In this document: one piece after another, positions 1 to 10,637 of the stretch | Layout of the letters: every line of letters starts with the position of its first letter | Numbering within the stretch: position 1 is the first letter of the stretch | Source of the DNA: Candolleomyces eurysporus | Taxonomy: Eukaryota > Basidiomycota > Agaricomycetes > Agaricales > Psathyrellaceae | Length of the DNA: 64,000 nt | Reading direction: 5' to 3' | Assembly: GCA_027579435.1 (NCBI GenBank) | Contig: JANBPK010000853.1 | Location: 62,001 to 126,000, forward strand | The notes under the pieces: generated by a model | Databases searched by the model: none | The model's input: the letters and a program-made list of their open reading frames with translations, nothing else | What the model was told of the DNA's origin: nothing | Translations under genes and position numbers: made by a program

Positions 1-640
1 GCGTCTTAGTTTTGTTGGACAGGGTGAGTGTTCCGAGCGACTGTCGTCGAGGTAGCTGTGCTGAAACGCGTCTAGACTTGGGGACTCTTTGTCCTGTTGG
101 CACCGTCAGCATCCAGAAAAATACGTTTACAAATATGATTGCACATACATTGTAAGGAGGGGCTTCGCCATCAACCCCGGGACGATGAGAAGCTGTGCCT
201 CACCGAACCACCAGCTGTGAACTGGTCCCAATCTGCGAAGGAACTCTTGCAGGTGCAGGGAAAGGCGATGGTTTGGAACGATGACCTGGCTGAGAATAGC
301 TCCACCATTGCATTCAAATATCTGGCCATCTCTTCACCGAAGATAGAAATTCTTTCCTCCGTGATCGCCCTCTTGGTCGCATATCAGACGGCCGCCACTA
401 AAGCCATAAAATTATCAAGTTTCCTCCTATCCTCCTCCTCCTCGTCTCTCCTCCACAGCGTTGATAAGGGTTATGATGAAGCTGATGGTACAGACCGTTT
501 GCCACTGGTCCGCTGACGACTCCCCATTGTTCTTCTCCACCAAAGCGCAGGAAGACAATTGACGATTCAAATTGGCTCCGAACCCTGATCGAAACGTCTC
601 TGTGGCTCCGGCGACCCTTGAAGACAGTGGACATGCCGTA
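1..640. other. no supported gene
   Basis: No gene can be supported here. An open frame of about 125 codons runs from 139 to 516 on the plus strand, but it begins at a TTG, has no recognisable domain and ends in a low-complexity Ser/Leu run made from a TCC-rich stretch (about 420-460). It may be the decayed upstream part of the WD40-like remnant that follows. Confidence 0.4.
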
Positions 641-800
641 TGCAGGGGGTCACAATGGAGCGGTATCGATCTGGGATGTCCGGCTCAAAAAGCTATCCGA
701 GCGATTGGACCACGGACGTAAATTGAACCTTACACGAGCCACCTTTTCCTTGCATTGCGGTCCAACTTGCGATATAGGAAATGAACTCGTTTAACTAGTA
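621..800 (+). pseudogene. WD40-repeat-like remnant
   Basis: One frame reads AGGHNGAVSIWDVRLKKL, which fits a single WD40 repeat: a Gly-His near the start, a hydrophobic core and a closing Trp-Asp. It then runs to a stop at about 800. No further repeats or reliable start were found, so this looks like a leftover of a WD-repeat gene and not a working one. A lone WD40-like match can arise by chance, hence the modest confidence. Confidence 0.4.
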
Positions 801-816
801 GCGGTACGTCAGTAAA

Positions 817-852
817 GTAAACAAGGCTTGCCTCGCTTCGCTACGGCCTCAG
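817..852 (+). repeat. short dispersed repeat (first copy)
   Basis: The string cttgcctcgcttcgctacgg, within about 34 matching bases (aaacaag.cttgcctcgcttcgctacggc.tca), recurs at 37936-37970. Both are outside genes. Confidence 0.7.
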
Positions 853-1189
853 GATACAGAAATACGGCAAAGTTTAGAGTCTATACGTCCCTTGTCTCTT
901 CTCCAGAACAATGTTTTCGCGCCTCAAATAATCACAATTTCCAATTGGGTTGAGGTATACAGTGCGGACATGATTCAAAGTGAGTTGTCCATGCTTGCGT
1001 CATGGCTGTCTGCCGGTGCTATCAACCGCAGAATGGCTCAAGCGTCTCTGCGTCTCCAATGCAGACAAACTTCGGCCTGTATTCAATCGCTTACCGCGGC
1101 GTTGCCATTGATGGGTTTCTTTTCGCGTCAGCCCAGACCCGACAACGGTGAGTATGCTGAATATCGTCTTTTGGCTCCTCTGATCTCGG

Positions 1190-2575
1190 AATCGCAGGGT
1201 TACTGGTGTCTACTTCAAGTCGTTGTACTCCCCGTCTGCTGAGGTCAAGGACGTTGCTCACGAAGGATTATGCCTCGTTTTGGGAGTCGGGACATCAAAG
1301 TCGTCTCCCGAAGGAACTTTTGCAGACCGGCCTCCGACCCATCCTCATGAACTCGGCGGAGCCAAAGCGACTTTCGATATTGGGATTGGACAGCACGCCT
1401 CCTCGAACCGCTCACGAGCCATTTCAAAGTCGAAATCTGCCACAGGCATTTTCCTCAAAAATCTGGTCAACGCCATCGCCCAGACGGAAGCACAGCTGCA
1501 TTTTTGGCGCAAAATCCGTTCTCTGAGCCGCTATCCAACGGAAGGCGTCGACTTCCTGTCCTGAAACCTCAAGCCTCGTACAGTACGCACCTTCCACAAT
1601 ATCCTTCAAGCTAAGCTGACTCCAAATCTCCAAAAAGAGTTGGCCAGCCGCGCGCAACTTCTTGGCTCTCGACCGGCATTCAGATTGGATACCTACCAGA
1701 CCAAATCCGCTCTTCAGCTCGTTGACGATCTCGCCGACATCGACCCAATGTTCCTCGCTCAAAATGAACACATTGTCGAGCAGCTGGTCGCTCTCTGGAA
1801 CGCCGTGGCAGGACCACACAGCGACGTGGACGTAGCAGAGATGACCCACTGGCATTGCATGATTCAAAGAGTGTTCATCCAGGTTTTGCAGCGATCACCG
1901 AGGATTGATGCCGTTCGAACTCGTATCAATTTACAGCCGGAACCTGGAGCCTGACGCCGTTGCGACCATAAAGTTCCTTTCTCAACATGTGGCCCTGAGC
2001 GAGAAGCTCTTCTTCCGTCGAAATGTCAACACAAATGCCATTTCACCCGCTATGTCGTCAATTCCAACCCTGCTCGTACAAGCTTCTCGCTCCCTCCAAG
2101 CCGATCGACTGATAGGCTCCGACTTCATCGCTCAACTCCATCCGTCTTACCTGGGTGCCGTTGACAACGAAAACCACCAACTCCCAAGGAATGGAAGACT
2201 TAGTACGCATCGGGTTCTTGTATCTTAAAACAATTCTGACTCAACACCATCCTGATTTGTTGGAGGATCTCAAGAAGGACGTTACAAAGTACATCTGGTT
2301 CCACATCAGCAACCTCGAAAACGTCATAGTGAAGCAAACGGCCTATCTTCTAGCTGCTCAATTTTTTTCGACACTCCCAAACACTCCGAAATTCATACTC
2401 TGGGCCTGGACGGGATTACTGCAGCTCCCTCAGCTTGAGGGTCGTAGCCCTCTGCGTCACAAAGCAACGGTGATCTTAGCATCCTGCTTCCCGACGGATA
2501 CGAACGAGAACGGGCGCCTCCTGTGGGCTCGGGGAGACGCGGAGGTTCNGGGGGGTATGTTCTGCTTCCGGCTCC
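1190..2575 (+). pseudogene. TRA1/TRRAP-like fragment, decayed
   Basis: Consecutive pieces in different plus-strand frames follow the order of the helical-repeat (HEAT/TPR) region of Tra1/TRRAP, the large PIKK-family scaffold of SAGA and NuA4 acetyltransferase complexes. The clearest pieces are FKSLYSPSAEVKDVAHEGL (1215-1275), a frame-shifted HQSRLPKELLQTGLRPILMN (1290-1350), SHFKVEI (about 1415-1435), NLVNAIAQTEAQLHF (about 1460-1505), DDLADIDPMFLAQNEHI (about 1725-1775), QHVALSEKLFFRRNV (1984-2028) and KQTAYLLAAQFF (2333-2368). Several frame changes, a stop near 1561 and missing stretches break it, and neither the N-terminal part nor the kinase-like end is present. It is a dispersed, broken copy; the working gene should be elsewhere. 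An N at 2549 adds uncertainty at the right end. Confidence 0.75.
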
Positions 2576-2589
2576 CCCTTTGTCACTGA

Positions 2590-2930
2590 CGCAAGTACGG
2601 CGGCCAGTGGGTTCACTGTGAACGCCAAGGGGTCTTCCATGGAAGGGTTCAACGCCAGGGAAGAAGCTGAGGCCGATTCGAAAAGGATAAGGCCGCTGGT
2701 GCGGTCAAGAAGATAACCCCCGAGGGCGTCCAGCCCATCGTCTAAACGGCTCCTTACACGTCCACCGTGCTCTGTTTAACTCTTGCTGTGTACCCCACGT
2801 GTACTTGTAGTTCTGGTTAGTCCTCTTGTTTTGTGACCTTGAATAGCAAATATATGACCCTTTTTTTTTGATCATATCCCCTTCACAGAATTATATCTAT
2901 CATAAGGTGTTAAATGGGTGACAAAAGCAA
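2590..2930. other. no supported gene
   Basis: A short plus-strand frame ending KKITPEGVQPIV before a TAA at 2743-2745 looks like the tail of a coding sequence, but a TGA breaks it about 25 codons upstream and no family is recognised. The rest (2750-2930) is AT-richer and holds a run of nine T's at about 2862. Confidence 0.35.
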
Positions 2931-2932
2931 TT

Positions 2933-4340
2933 TCAAACGGCCTCCCTATAGTTACATTCGGGCAAAGACCTCCGGTGCATCGAGCTCAATTTCTTTGAGA
3001 ACGCAGTAGAGGCGGATGACTTGAGCTTGAATTTATTGCTAGCGGCACTGCTGCCAAACATCGGGGGTTCGAGACTGGGCTGCCTCATGCCAATGATTGG
3101 CGAAACCGACTCGTCGTTGAAGTGGGACGAGATTGCCTGAACGTCGCTGGTCTGACCGGACTGAGAATCCTTGAAGAAAGTTGGCTTATCCATCTCTACA
3201 ACTGGGACTCCGCCTCATGACATCTCTTCCAACGCCCAGGAAAGACTCGAACGATTCGGAGTGCTGGCCCTTTCTTGAAGAAGTGCTGGAATTGAAGGTC
3301 TTGGGAGGTGGGAGGGCAGGGACGGGTGAGACTTCCAACGCGATTCCGAATCAGCGCGCAGGCGGCAGGTCAACCTTGGCAGAAGTCTTGAATGGGTTTT
3401 CCAACTGCTCGACAAAGCTCCTGCGATCCAAAGCTCTCGACTCGTTCAGCTTGGCCAACTCTCCAGCTTGTGAAGTCGAATGATTGCTTGGCGTTCTCAT
3501 TGGATGAGGTCGGCGTCTTGAGCTGGGACGTAGAGCATGGAAAACCAACCAACGTTAGGCAGCCTGGACCTCGACGTTGTTGACTTGAGAGAGGGGTGAG
3601 AGGGCGAGGGAGAGAGAGGAGACCGAGATCGAGACCGACGCCGAAGCTGAGCGAGGCAAATCAATGTCCATCGTAATATCCTGCTCGGCGGCGACATGTC
3701 GCGATGCGACATGATGTCGTTCATATTACGCACCCAACTGTGAGTGCGGTCATCTATGCCAGCAGAATTTGGGACGGCATTCGAGCAGTGCCCGGAGAGC
3801 GTGTTGCTTGGACTGGTAACAACAGCTAGGGGGTGCAGATTGGACCAAGGGAGTACAATGAACCAACTTGCGGATGACGGCCATGGCTCCTAACAAAAAG
3901 TTATCCACGTCGTCGGAAAGAATTCCATCGACGACCCCAATACGATTTAAGCACGCCAATTCGGCTTCAGCTTTGCCCGGAGCCTGCCATGAGCGTGTCA
4001 GTGATAAGTTCGATTAATCGGAGACGCCACGTACGGTCCGATGCTCGAACCCAAATGCCTCAATGGTTTGTGGAGGGAATCAAGACATTCTGAGACTTAC
4101 CGATTCTCTTCCCCCTTTTGGAATCAGGCCTCTTGGGTCCGTCGCAGACGAAGAGCGGGAGGAACGGCGCCCTCATTAGAGTGGCACGCCGGAAGAACAG
4201 AGTTCGGAGGTGAGGGCTCTCCTCTTTCTGCCCATAGCCCATGTGAAAGAGCCATATACTGGCGTCAATCCCGATTCTTTGCCCTGGCCCTGCCCCTCGA
4301 AAAATTCTACTCAACCCTCCTTGATATCGAGGTGTTTGAG
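2933..4340 (-). pseudogene. XPG/GEN1-like structure-specific nuclease, decayed
   Basis: On the minus strand, about 4314-4095 encodes an XPG-N-like block: GIDASIWLFH, then LRTLFFRRATLMRAPFLPLF and DGPKRPDSKRGKRIG, followed by a GT donor. After a gap, 4020-3880 encodes an XPG-I-like block: EAFGFEHRT, a short intron with GT...AG, then APGKAEAELACLNRIGVVDG and SDDVDNFLLGA, which keeps the acidic cluster expected of the active site. Farther on, SNTLSGHCSNAVPNSAG (about 3815-3765) and MNDIMSHRDM (about 3720-3690) match the usual continuation, but the frame is lost and the helix-hairpin-helix part is missing. This family (FEN1/XPG/GEN1) cuts branched DNA. Missing exons and frame loss make a pseudogene likely. 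The open frame at 3193-2933 may be its old C-terminal tail. Confidence 0.65.
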
Positions 4341-5343
4341 GGGATGAAGGTTCGAATTCGGCATCACATCGACTAAGTATGGCCTCTGAACCTTTTAATT
4401 GCGCTCCAATCGTCGACTGACAAGGCGCGAAGACTCGACTGGCTTATCGTATGGAAGAACCTCATGACGGAATTCGTCAACATCCCGTCAGACCGAGCAA
4501 AGTTTGACTTGGAACCATCAACGCCAGTTTTCTCGCGAAGGTATACGGATATGTTCCTGCAAAAAACATCGGTAGGCAGTGCGGAGACGGAGTTNGGGGG
4601 GATAGATTACTTGGTGATCGCGTAGCAGAGTTCATCAAAGATCTTACCTTCGCATTCACGGTGGTGTCGTGGGGATTTTTGTGAGTCCAAAGAGATCTCT
4701 CTTTAATGCGAACATCGACGTCTTGAAATTTTGCTCCTTGGGAGCCTTCTTGCCTTGGCGGATGTGTGCCCCAATATGAATCGATAGGAGCAGGAAAATT
4801 GGACCGAGTAAAAATCGAGCTCAACCGCTTGTTTCCCCGTCCTATCAAATTCGATATTTTTGGCCCGTCTTCGAAAAGGAGGGAACTTCTCCAGCTGTTT
4901 TATCGCGTCTTGGGGACACCCACCGCTCTAGGCTCACGTCNTTTTTCTTTCCATCGACGACAACGGACAAGACAGCACTGGGAGATGGGAAGAGGTGTGG
5001 ATGAATCTAGTTATGCCTGAAGCTTGAGCTATGTGTGGAGAATTGGATGGGAATGGTGGTTTCAGCGCGCGCACTTATGTAGATTGTTGGGCCGGAGATG
5101 ATGCCCTGATCTTTCTCACAACTGAGGAGTCACACTAAGAAGAGCGGCAAGAAAGGGTGACCGAGTCTTTTTAACGGGGAATGAGACGAGTCGTGTCAAC
5201 ATGTTACAGGAATGTATCAGTAAAGCATTCCAATCTCCTTCATACTTGCAATGAGCTGATAGGAATGTGCTACTGTCGATGGTCCATTCGCCCTTCTCAA
5301 TCTCATACCCACTGTCAGTCATCTTCCGCCCCCTCCTCACAAG
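4341..5343. other. unrecognised stretch
   Basis: Plus-strand frames around 4430-4590 and 4766-4940 look coding-like (for example KLDRVKIELNRLFPRPIKFD at about 4801-4860), but they are interrupted by stops and by N at 4595 and 4941, and no family is recognised. They may be remnants of one gene. From 5020 to 5343 nothing is supported. Confidence 0.3.
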
Positions 5344-6816
5344 TCACCGTACAGTGCAAAGCCGACGGAGCGGGGCTACTTCAACATGAGGGAGGAATGA
5401 GCTTCCTACAAGCTTGATAGTTGTGGCCCATGGGAGTGGATACCGGATCTCGTTGTCGTCAGTGTGAAAATGCTGGACCAGTAGCCTGTAGAGAGGGGGC
5501 GGGAATCCGGCAATGTGTAGCTCCTTTGCCTGTTGGAGATGCTGAAGAAGCTCCTGCATGGCGTAATAAACGCTGGATGGAAGGTCTCCTCCGACGGGCC
5601 AGTCAACGCTTAGATGAATCTTGACGATACTGGCTGTGGCGACGGCTAAACCCCAGACCCGAGTATTTGCCAACTCGCTAATCACCTTTCCCAACCAAGA
5701 CGGGTATTCGTGGCAGAAGATATTCTGGGAATTTCCCTGGATAATGTCCAAGGCCGAGATGCTTGCTTCGAATACGACGCCGGTTTCGTCCTCTCCCTGA
5801 ATGTGGAACTCCCATCCCAGCTTCATCGATACTGATTTGAGTTGGAGAATAGGCATCTTGGATTGGATTATTTTCCACTGCTTGAGGTGATGGGCCACTC
5901 CCATTTGCAAAAGATTGCAGAGTGTGGTGATCGCTGAAAAGTGGTATGTGTTGGGAATCGTCATTCTCTCGAGCAGTTGAGTAACATCGTCTAGCTCTCC
6001 ACCAACCCTGAGGGACTCGAGTATTGGGAAATTGACAAGCCTGAGCTTCAAAGAAACGTTCTTGTGCTGGACTCCAATCAGTGCGAGCGACTGAAGTGTT
6101 GCGGAGGACATTCGCAAACGTTTCATCCAGCATTGTGAAGTGAGCTGCCCCATTTCGAGAAGCTGTTCCCGTCCTCTTGCTTGGAAAGACTCCGGTCCAC
6201 GGTTAATGACAATCTTGGTTAGAGGGAGGGGACCGGTGAATGGGTAGAGGCGGCAATCAAGAGCGATACGTCCGTACAAATGTAATGACTGCAGCCTGGG
6301 TGAGTTTTGGAACGGCCGGGTTGTAGGATTCATGTCGTTGATGAGAAGGGTATCGAAGTCGTCGAAGAGGGTGAAGTTTAGGAGGTTGGGGGCTCCATTG
6401 TGTAGCGTTGTCTGCAAACCCTCAATGTCCAAGGATCGGGTATGGTGCAAGCGGACGAAGAAATGATCGCAGCGGTTGAGCTCTTGGATGACCCTCTGCC
6501 AATTCGCCTTCAAGTCTTCTGGCTTCAGCGTGCATTTTCCAGCGTCTGTGATGATGGAGATGGGATAAGTGCCGGAGAGGCGGAGGCACTGATCAACAAA
6601 GTCTAACGGTTGACGTTCGATACAGAGGAGTCCAGCATTCACCTCCCTCATGAAGAGTCCCACCTCTCTCCAGCGTTTGCACGTCAGGAGGAGTGCAAGG
6701 GTGGTACGTATCTCCAAGATCATCGAGGTCGGATGCTTGCGGTGTCCGGGGTGGAGAAGTTGAAGAATAACGTTGACCAACACTTCTGCTGGAATGCGTC
6801 CGCAGTTATAGTCCAT
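5344..6816 (-). CDS. F-box protein with LRR-like repeats
   Basis: Single-exon ORF of 490 aa with an ATG at 6816. The N-terminus carries an F-box: IPAEVLVNVILQLL (residues about 8-21), a variable loop, then LALLLTCKRWREVGL (about 40-54), the usual Skp1-contact helices. The rest has irregular Leu-rich stretches such as SPRLQSLHLYG and TLQSLALIG, spaced like degenerate leucine-rich repeats. F-box proteins are substrate receptors of SCF (Skp1-Cullin-F-box) ubiquitin ligases; the repeats would bind the substrate. The substrate cannot be told. The length is typical of Agaricomycete F-box/LRR proteins. It is not a member of the F-box/zinc-finger family found at 16.8-59.6 kb: it lacks that family's Cys/His clusters and has no introns. 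No frameshift or internal stop is seen. Confidence 0.8.
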   Translation of the reverse strand: MDYNCGRIPAEVLVNVILQLLHPGHRKHPTSMILEIRTTLALLLTCKRWREVGLFMREVNAGLLCIERQPLDFVDQCLRLSGTYPISIITDAGKCTLKPEDLKANWQRVIQELNRCDHFFVRLHHTRSLDIEGLQTTLHNGAPNLLNFTLFDDFDTLLINDMNPTTRPFQNSPRLQSLHLYGRIALDCRLYPFTGPLPLTKIVINRGPESFQARGREQLLEMGQLTSQCWMKRLRMSSATLQSLALIGVQHKNVSLKLRLVNFPILESLRVGGELDDVTQLLERMTIPNTYHFSAITTLCNLLQMGVAHHLKQWKIIQSKMPILQLKSVSMKLGWEFHIQGEDETGVVFEASISALDIIQGNSQNIFCHEYPSWLGKVISELANTRVWGLAVATASIVKIHLSVDWPVGGDLPSSVYYAMQELLQHLQQAKELHIAGFPPPLYRLLVQHFHTDDNEIRYPLPWATTIKLVGSSFLPHVEVAPLRRLCTVR

Positions 6817-9632
6817 ACTAAAGAATACAGCGGACGTCGGGAGAGCCTTGAAATTAGAGGCACTGAGTAAGGAATACTTCTACTGAAGGAAGCACAATGA
6901 CTTACGAATTCAATCAAAGGGCGGGAGCGAGGTCAGATTTATGTGAGTCTTGATCTATCTCAGAACGTGGGTCAAAGGTTTGCAATTTAGCTCGACAAGC
7001 GACCTACTGAGAAATATCAGCAAAAGTACAACGAGACTGCGAGGTTGAAGTCGGGAATCTTGTGTTTCTGGATGCGTAATAGGTGATGGATATATTGCAA
7101 AGTGTGTACGGTTGATATAGCTTGTTTGTAGATGCGTGGAAGAGGGAAAGTGGGAGAAGGCCAATGAAGGGTGCGTCAAAGTAAGGTCCCCTTATGTAAA
7201 TCGAGGGAGAAGCTGCCATATGTCGACCAAAATTCGATCAGAAAAGGCACATTTATGGAATAAGAAAGTACCAAGATATGCAGTTGGTAGCTCAGGATCT
7301 GGCAACTTTGGGCGATCCACGAGTGGGCCCTGCCAGGTAAGGTCCGCAAGATACTGGCTGTCCTCGATATTCCCGTCATTCGATATAGCAAACATTACGA
7401 GGAGATGGTCACGAATTTGACCGTAAAATCATGACTGCCAGTTCCTCTTTGTGGTATTCCGAAGCATAATCTCTTACTGCTCTGGCTGGTTCGTAGCAGC
7501 GAACCGATCGCCATGACAGTTGGCTCTGATAAGCACCTGAAACGTCACACGTCATGTTTGAACCTACTGCCGAGTCCAATTCATGACCAGACATCGCTAG
7601 CTTCCGCCCCGTCCCCCAACCTTCTGCAGCACGGGGATGCGATCACGAATATCAGGTAGTTCTGACACATTTTCTAATCGTCGACAGTACAACGTGAGCC
7701 AACACTGACATATTTATTCGTTTACAATGACGAGGTACACACCGTGCACCTTTGAGTGAGCCTGCTGAGTCTGGACTGAAGGCTCCATTCGGCCGTGGAT
7801 TGAGNTTTTTCTTTGCTCGTCATCTCCCTCCGAAACGGGAGCGGTTTCGAGCGAATAATGAAGATCGATCTAGATGCATGTTTGGAGAACGATTCAACAA
7901 CTGATCGCTGTGAGAATACTGATATAGGAGGTAAAGAAACGAAAGGAGCATGCCCATTGATCGTACTCTTCTCGTACTTTGCGCTTCTTACTGAGACTAA
8001 TGACCTGTATTCGAAGGAAGATAGGCCACCAGATCTTTGATGTAACTCACACGACTGGATATTTCTGACAGTTGATCAGATCTATGTCGTTCAAGGCGAT
8101 CGTAGGATTATGCGTGCAAGTGAGAATTACGAGTGAAATAGTCGACATATATTGGAATGACCTACAGGTCTGTCACCAAAATCTCTTAGGGCTTACCGAA
8201 GGGTCATGGAAGGTGTATGCCGCTGGGAGGACAAAGAGCTGACGCCTGATCACTTGGACGTCTGCAATCGTCAGCCATTAAACGTTGCTGTTGGCTAAAA
8301 TAGTTGCTCTGTATTTTCTGTTGCAATAGGCAAGATCCGTAGGGGCCAGGCGTGAACCCAGCATTGTTGTCATCTCCTGCGACAGTTGCATTTCATCCGG
8401 CGTCGTGCATGACAAAGTCGGACCCCTGAACGATTGGACATGATCTGGTGGTACTGGACCTAGTCATCCATTCCATACATATGTGAGTCGAACTGTATCC
8501 CACGGAGATAATTAAAAGGGCCTTTACTTACCTTCGACTTCCACTACAAAGTCACTGTTGTCCACTGGGGCGTGATTCTTGCTTCCTATACGACACATGT
8601 TCCCACTTCAATTTAACGCCGAAGCGGATGCAGTGGTGAGAGAAAATCTTCGGGGCCTGGCCTGGGACGAAGCATAGACGAGGGTCAGGTCAAAGTTTGC
8701 TCGGAAAAGTTTTTTGATTTCAAATCCAGGCACGAGAAATTGGCACCACGGCGCGATTTCTCGTGACCTCCGTGCAGGCCGCGTGGCGAACACATGGATC
8801 GCACATGCGCGCATGCACGGCTACGGTCTCACTCCCCAGTTTCAAGGTTTCTCTCCTTCTCTCTTTTTCTCCGTTGCGACGAGACCTAATATTCTTGCCG
8901 CCCTCCCTGTATCCCTTGTATTTTAGTAGCCGACCACGTCGGAATAACAAATGCGAGCTAACTTAGCGACCTTGAGAAAATCAAGGATGCTTACGTCATG
9001 TCTGTGCGGATCACACGTGGCACCAACTGTTCAACCGACCACTAGACTCTGTGCCGCGCCATGTCGGCCCAACCGTCAACGCCTCCTTCAGGCCCTTGCA
9101 TCGTACAGCTTCCCAAATTCTCCTCGTCTGGTGAAGCGCATGAAGTGACTTACTCGGTGAAGACCGTGGATCTGTTAGTTTTTTTACGTCCATTTCTGCT
9201 TGTAACATGGAGACGCTAACTAAATGTGGAAACGTAGAAACTCCTTGACAAATGCTGACTTGGGTCAGTGGCTGCGGGACTTGGCACTAGAAAGTCCCAA
9301 AAAAAACNAAAAGAGCCCTAGTTGCGACACTCTTTCAATACAGTCTAGACAAGGAGAAGTGGCGGTATTTCAGCCAACTTTTATTTTTATTGATCCCAGG
9401 GCTTAACACAATGATACAGTCCCCGCCCGGCGCCAAAGAGCCCTCATAAGGGTTCAAGAGCGGCCCCGTCTCCTCAGCTGCGTCGGCTGTCTCCCAAACC
9501 TGCACCGGCAATCAACTCTGACCCGGGAGAAAGATTTTCACTTCTTTATGCTTGGGTATGTAGGCTGTCGCCTCGCCCAGGGCTTGCGCTAAAGTTTGAT
9601 AGGCGCAAAGAGTGCGTGTGTATAAGGCTGGG
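6817..9632. other. gene-poor spacer
   Basis: No ORF here has a recognisable domain or convincing splice structure. Short frames at 7813-8040 and 8714-9208 start at non-ATG codons or overlap each other on both strands. N occurs at 7805 and 9308, each beside a homopolymer. Confidence 0.45.
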
Positions 9633-10637
9633 ATGCCGGTGTCCAAATCACCTCCCACTGCCCCTGTGAATGCCATGGTCGATGCAGTGCCACGGTCCAA
9701 ATCACCTCCCACTGCCCCTGCAAATGCCATGGTCGATGCGGTGCCGCTTGCAGCCCCTGCAGCAGCAGAGGAAGGACCACTCTTGGAAGCGACGCAAACG
9801 TTCGAGGTTTTAGCCCCTCTCAAGCAGAAGCAGAAGCAGAACCAAGTGGACTCAACTGCGGCACATCAAAATGAAGTAACCGCACCAGCTCACTCGCATA
9901 TGGCTNCCCCCGATGCCTGAGCCGGCGCCCCCCGATGCCTGAGCCGGCGCCGTTGCGCAGTGTCGAGCTCAGCCTCGTGATGTCAAAAGGCCAGGTTGTC
10001 ACTTTTGCGGCAGATGAGGTTCCCCCGCCCCCCGAGATCAGCTTGAGTAAGCCTTGTGCTGCTCTGTGGACTATGTGGGGGGATCCGAACGGTTCAGATT
10101 GTTGCAAAAGTAACCTCAAGATTCGAAACATGCCAATCCCAGTCAAATATTGGAAGCACCTCTATGACGACTTACTCAACACCAAGGGAAAAAACAAGGG
10201 CCGGAATCATTGGAAGGATATCAGATCCAGCTGGTCTCGTCTCGAGGTAAGGGGCACAGATTCCATACCTCTTTCCGCGCTGAACATGATGTAAGGTCTT
10301 GATGACCGAATATTGCAAACACCCAGAAGAAGTGTTCAAGGCGAGATGGACTCAAAACGGGAAACCGATGCCAAACACCGCAATCATTCACTCAATTCGA
10401 AACTCTCGTCGAGTAGCTGAGGCCGACTTTATCAGTCAGTTGAAGCTGATTTGTCCGCAGGATTCCAAGGACTTTGAGAATTACTTTTCGTATGCAGGCA
10501 AGAAACATCCCAATAGGGTCTTAATGACTGAGCCTCGATGCATTCTCCTCAGGTTCCAAAGATTGGAGGAGCAGGGGCAGCTCCCAATCATCTTTCAGGA
10601 GTTAAAATCCCATGCAGCTTTGACGTTTCTAGACTAG
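9633..10637 (+). CDS. unrecognised two-exon protein with an 18-aa repeat
   Basis: Exon 1 starts at the ATG at 9633 and holds two 18-residue repeats (SKSPPTAPVNAMVDAVPR type) followed by a Lys/Gln-rich stretch. At 9906-9950 the frame is broken by an N and a 22-bp tandem duplication. The frame then continues from 9935 through WTMWGDPNGSDCCKS to a GT at 10247; a 49-bp intron ends at the AG at 10294-10295, and exon 2 runs 10296-10637 in phase 0. Removing 23 bases (one 22-bp copy plus the N) would restore one frame. I do not recognise the family. The C-terminal part (residues PEEVFKARWTQNG, then DFENYFSYAGKKHP) looks like a folded domain; the N-terminal part looks disordered. A pseudogene is the alternative if the duplication is real. 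Confidence 0.5.
9641..9748 (+). repeat. 54-bp tandem repeat, two copies
   Basis: Two head-to-tail copies (9641-9694 and 9695-9748) begin with gtccaaatcacctcccactg and differ at a few positions. The unit length is a multiple of three, so the copies code for the 18-aa protein repeat in the surrounding gene. Confidence 0.85.
9907..9950 (+). repeat. 22-bp tandem duplication next to an N
   Basis: The unit ccccgatgcctgagccggcg occurs twice with 22-bp spacing, directly after the N at 9906. Because 22 is not a multiple of three, it shifts the reading frame of the gene. It could be a true slippage duplication or an assembly artefact at the ambiguous base. Confidence 0.75.

Noticed and set aside
6955..7395. 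Possible upstream exons for the F-box/LRR gene at 5344-6816
   Set aside because: Frames lack an F-box-like extension and splice borders that would keep frame with the ATG at 6816, which already starts a complete F-box.
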